From positions 620,001 through 684,000 of the forward strand of contig JAXMBL010000005.1 in assembly GCA_046349915.1 (NCBI GenBank): 64,000 nucleotides of DNA, given 5' to 3'. Origin of the DNA: CAIXSC01 sp046349915 (GTDB lineage: Bacteria > Planctomycetota > Planctomycetia > Pirellulales > Pirellulaceae). The first letter of the stretch is position 1, and the number at the start of each line of letters is the position of its first letter. The translations under genes and the position numbers were made by a program. Below, piece after piece: positions 61,742 to 64,000 of this stretch. The notes below the pieces were generated by a model, which was not told the origin of the DNA, ran no database searches, and saw only the letters and a program-made list of their open reading frames with translations.

Positions 61742-64000
61742 TCAAGGAATGAACAAGAATTCGTTGCTGTTGAGTAGCGCTCGACACAACACCGCCAAGC
61801 CATGCGTCTGCACCACCGGCAGGACATCTTCGCGCTCCTGCGAGTTCGCACCGCGATTCAACGCCAAGCGATAGGCATGATCAATTTGAGCCGAAACATC
61901 GCTACCCGCCTCCGTCTTCACTCGGTCGGCCAAGGCCGTGGCTACCTCCAACGTGAATCGGCTGTTGAATAGATTGAGCGCCTGAATTGGAGTCGTGGAG
62001 ACTCGACGGATCGCCGTGCTCTGACCCGCATCGGGACAATCGAAGGCGCCAAAGATCGCCTCCGGCTCGCGACGTACTTTATGAGCGTAAATCATTCGGC
62101 GTTGGTTCAGCGGCGTGAGCGTTTCCACGGGCTTGAAACCACTCAATCCGCCCCGCTTGTCGAACAAGTCAAAACCGCGTCCGTACATCGTCAGGTCCAA
62201 CTTTCCGCTCACGGCCAGCATCGAATCTCGAATCGACTCGGCTTCCAATCGCCGCGAGGGATAACGCCACAGCAACCGCACATCGGCATCGATCTTGGAT
62301 GCCTGTTGATAGTTGGCATTTACGGCGCCATCCATGCCGATCGCAGCCGTCGACGCTTGCCGATAGGTCTTCGACAATACGATCATCCGATGCATTCGCT
62401 TCACGCCCCAGCTGCCTTGCATAAAGTCCCGTGCCAACCAGTCGAGCAGCTCCGGGTGAGATGGCTTTGCGCCCGAGCGTCCGAAGTCGCTCGGCGTATC
62501 GACGAGCCCTTTCCCGAAATGCCCTTGCCAAATTCGATTCACCATCACCCGCGCCGTCAAAGGGTTCGCGGGATCGGCAATCCACTCCGCCAATGCTCGT
62601 CGTCGTTCTTGCTCGGGAGTCTGATTCTCCAGCTTGAGCGTCCCGAGCGCACTGATCACAGCAGGTTCCACTCGCTCCTTCGGTTGCTCCGGATCGCCTC
62701 GCGACAACAGATGAATCTCGTCGGGTGGACGAAATCCACCCGCGAACACCTTGAACGACTCGCCTCCCGCCTGAATCTTCGCGTCGAGCGTCGCGAGCTC
62801 ACGCATCAACTCAGTCGCCGCGGCGGCTTCCGTAGGCGTCAGTCCTTGGACCGAGAACATTTCCGTCGGCGTATTCCCTGATTCATACTTACGCCGATCA
62901 CTCGAGTCCGCGACCACTTGCCATTCGCCACTGGCGTCCGTCACTTCGATGACGTAAGTGGTCGCCAATCGATCCGAGTATTTCCCCTGCCGGTCGCGTC
63001 CCCAGACGACTCGATCAATCTCTCGTTCCGTAGAAAACTCGACGGCCACCCAACCGCCGCCCATCTGGTTCGACATCCAACTGCGCGAGTTGCCGTAAGC
63101 GCCGTCGTTGACGAACCGTAGTTCATGGGTGTTCGGCGCGACGTTACTGCCCGAGGCCGTCGGAGTCGCCCCCTGACTCGCGAGCGCCACGTTGTTGCCA
63201 GCCATATCGAATACTTCCAACTCGTCAATACATGGCTCGAGGTTGTTCGTGCTTTGGATCGTGAAGCGCACGCGTTTGGTCTTGACCGGCGGAAAGCGAT
63301 CCACGTTTTGGCGAGCGTTGACCATCGGTCGCGGATCGCCCGACTTCACGAGCGGTGCGAAGCGAGTCATTTGTTGTTCGATTTCGACTTTTCGCTTTTT
63401 GGCCGCCTCCGCCGCCTGGCGAGCCGCCTTCGCCTCGGGCGTCATGAGTTCGCGTTCGTCGTAGGTCACGCCCGCGACAAAACACTGAAACGAGTAATAA
63501 TCGCGGGCCGTGATCGGATCGAACTTGTGGTCGTGACACCGTGCACATCCGACGCTCAACCCAAGAAACGTCTGACCGATGTTGATCACGATTTCGTCGA
63601 GTGAATCTTGACGCGCGAGTCGCTTGGACGGTTCGTCGGCGCCAATCTGTCCTGGCAGCAAGACCGATGCGGTTACCAGAAATCCAGTCGCTGCATCTTC
63701 GCCCAGCGAGTCGCCGACTATCTGCTCGCGGATAAACCGATCGTAAGGCGTATCTCGGTTGAAGGCACGAATCACATAGTCGCGGTAGGGCCACGCGTTC
63801 GGACGTTCGGTGTTGACCTCAAACCCATGAGTGTCGGCGTAGCGGACAACATCGAGCCAGTGCTGGGCCCAGCGCTCGCCATATCGCTCGCTTTGGAGCA
63901 AACGTTCAACAATGCCCGCATAGACGGCTTCTCGCGGCGTGTTCGAGACTTGAGGCGAAGTGCCGCTGCCCGCTTCCAAAATCGGACGCCCTGCCGAGTC
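61742..64000 (-). CDS. PSD1 (DUF1549/DUF1553) protein with CxxCH motif, 5' end outside window
   Basis: The frame is open to the right edge; about 750 C-terminal residues are visible. In order: the DUF1549 core (RYGERWAQHWLDVVRYADTHGFE, then VGCARCHDHKFDPI with a c-type heme-like CARCH), a discoidin/F5-8C-like beta domain (CIDELEVFDMAGNNVAL and GGWVAVEFSTEREIDRVVWG), and DUF1553 (VNRIWQGHFGKGLVDTPSDFGRSG, LYRQAS-like KTYRQAST, NSNEFLFIP at the end). Full-length relatives start with a planctomycete cytochrome-like domain, which would lie outside this window. It forms a pair with the DUF1501 gene downstream. Confidence 0.9.
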   Translation of the reverse strand, partial: DSAGRPILEAGSGTSPQVSNTPREAVYAGIVERLLQSERYGERWAQHWLDVVRYADTHGFEVNTERPNAWPYRDYVIRAFNRDTPYDRFIREQIVGDSLGEDAATGFLVTASVLLPGQIGADEPSKRLARQDSLDEIVINIGQTFLGLSVGCARCHDHKFDPITARDYYSFQCFVAGVTYDERELMTPEAKAARQAAEAAKKRKVEIEQQMTRFAPLVKSGDPRPMVNARQNVDRFPPVKTKRVRFTIQSTNNLEPCIDELEVFDMAGNNVALASQGATPTASGSNVAPNTHELRFVNDGAYGNSRSWMSNQMGGGWVAVEFSTEREIDRVVWGRDRQGKYSDRLATTYVIEVTDASGEWQVVADSSDRRKYESGNTPTEMFSVQGLTPTEAAAATELMRELATLDAKIQAGGESFKVFAGGFRPPDEIHLLSRGDPEQPKERVEPAVISALGTLKLENQTPEQERRRALAEWIADPANPLTARVMVNRIWQGHFGKGLVDTPSDFGRSGAKPSHPELLDWLARDFMQGSWGVKRMHRMIVLSKTYRQASTAAIGMDGAVNANYQQASKIDADVRLLWRYPSRRLEAESIRDSMLAVSGKLDLTMYGRGFDLFDKRGGLSGFKPVETLTPLNQRRMIYAHKVRREPEAIFGAFDCPDAGQSTAIRRVSTTPIQALNLFNSRFTLEVATALADRVKTEAGSDVSAQIDHAYRLALNRGANSQEREDVLPVVQTHGLAVLCRALLNSNEFLFIP

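Overview
The window looks like a chromosomal segment of a planctomycete, most likely of the Pirellulales. The support is the gene content. There are two DUF1501 proteins with Tat-type leaders and one DUF1549/DUF1553 (PSD1) protein with a CxxCH motif. Four large Ser/Thr kinases are fused to WD40, PD40/SUMF1 or HEAT modules, and two of them sit directly behind ECF sigma factors. Two surface proteins carry LEPR-XLL-like leaders (LESLEDRKMFA, KLEARRLFAA). Archaeal-type formylmethanofuran dehydrogenase subunits are encoded in a bacterial setting. Coding is dense on both strands and interrupted by short palindromic or tandem repeats. I saw no tRNA, rRNA or CRISPR array.

Layout. 0-10 kb: a partial outer-membrane barrel gene, a DTW-domain protein, recQ, argG, a fused ABC-2 permease and a tungstate transporter operon (tupB-tupC-tupA). 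10-17.6 kb: a WD40-caspase protein of lower GC, a DUF1653-cupin fusion, a repeat-rich spacer, an orphan cytosine methyltransferase overlapping a Vsr endonuclease, and a secreted RTX protein ending in a HExxH metalloprotease-like domain. 17.8-28.6 kb: ECF sigma factor, a 2307-residue kinase with a long HEAT-repeat tail, a convergent second kinase sharing the same post-kinase module, and a CBS protein. 28.6-29.3 kb: a MITE-like element with 38-bp terminal inverted repeats. 29.3-33.1 kb: thiolase, SDR, Nudix and epimerase-like genes. 33.5-37.0 kb: an overlapping menaquinone (futalosine-route) operon, ubiE/menG-ubiX-ubiA-mqnE. 37.3-42.2 kb: MFS transporter, a small membrane protein, and a DUF1501-WD40-cupin operon.

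42.4-44.4 kb holds fwdD and fwdB, with the Fe-S cysteines and the active-site Cys of FwdB retained. Together with the tungstate importer 33 kb away, this suggests a metal-dependent C1 enzyme. 44.6-49 kb: a kinase-WD40 gene, an array of about five 220-bp tandem repeats, and a low-complexity surface protein. 49.2-53.2 kb: an ECF sigma factor coupled by a GTGA overlap to a kinase-PD40-SUMF1 protein. 53.3-57 kb: a PhnD-like/PQQ-propeller fusion and a propeller with paired cysteines. 57.1-60.1 kb: a divergent pair, an unassigned protein with glycine-rich ligand-loop-like motifs and a metallo-beta-lactamase/Nudix fusion. This pair is the best candidate here for an undescribed system. 60.2-64 kb: a DUF1501 gene behind a PSD1 gene that runs off the right edge.

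All assignments come from reading motifs by eye. No searches, alignments or structure predictions were run.
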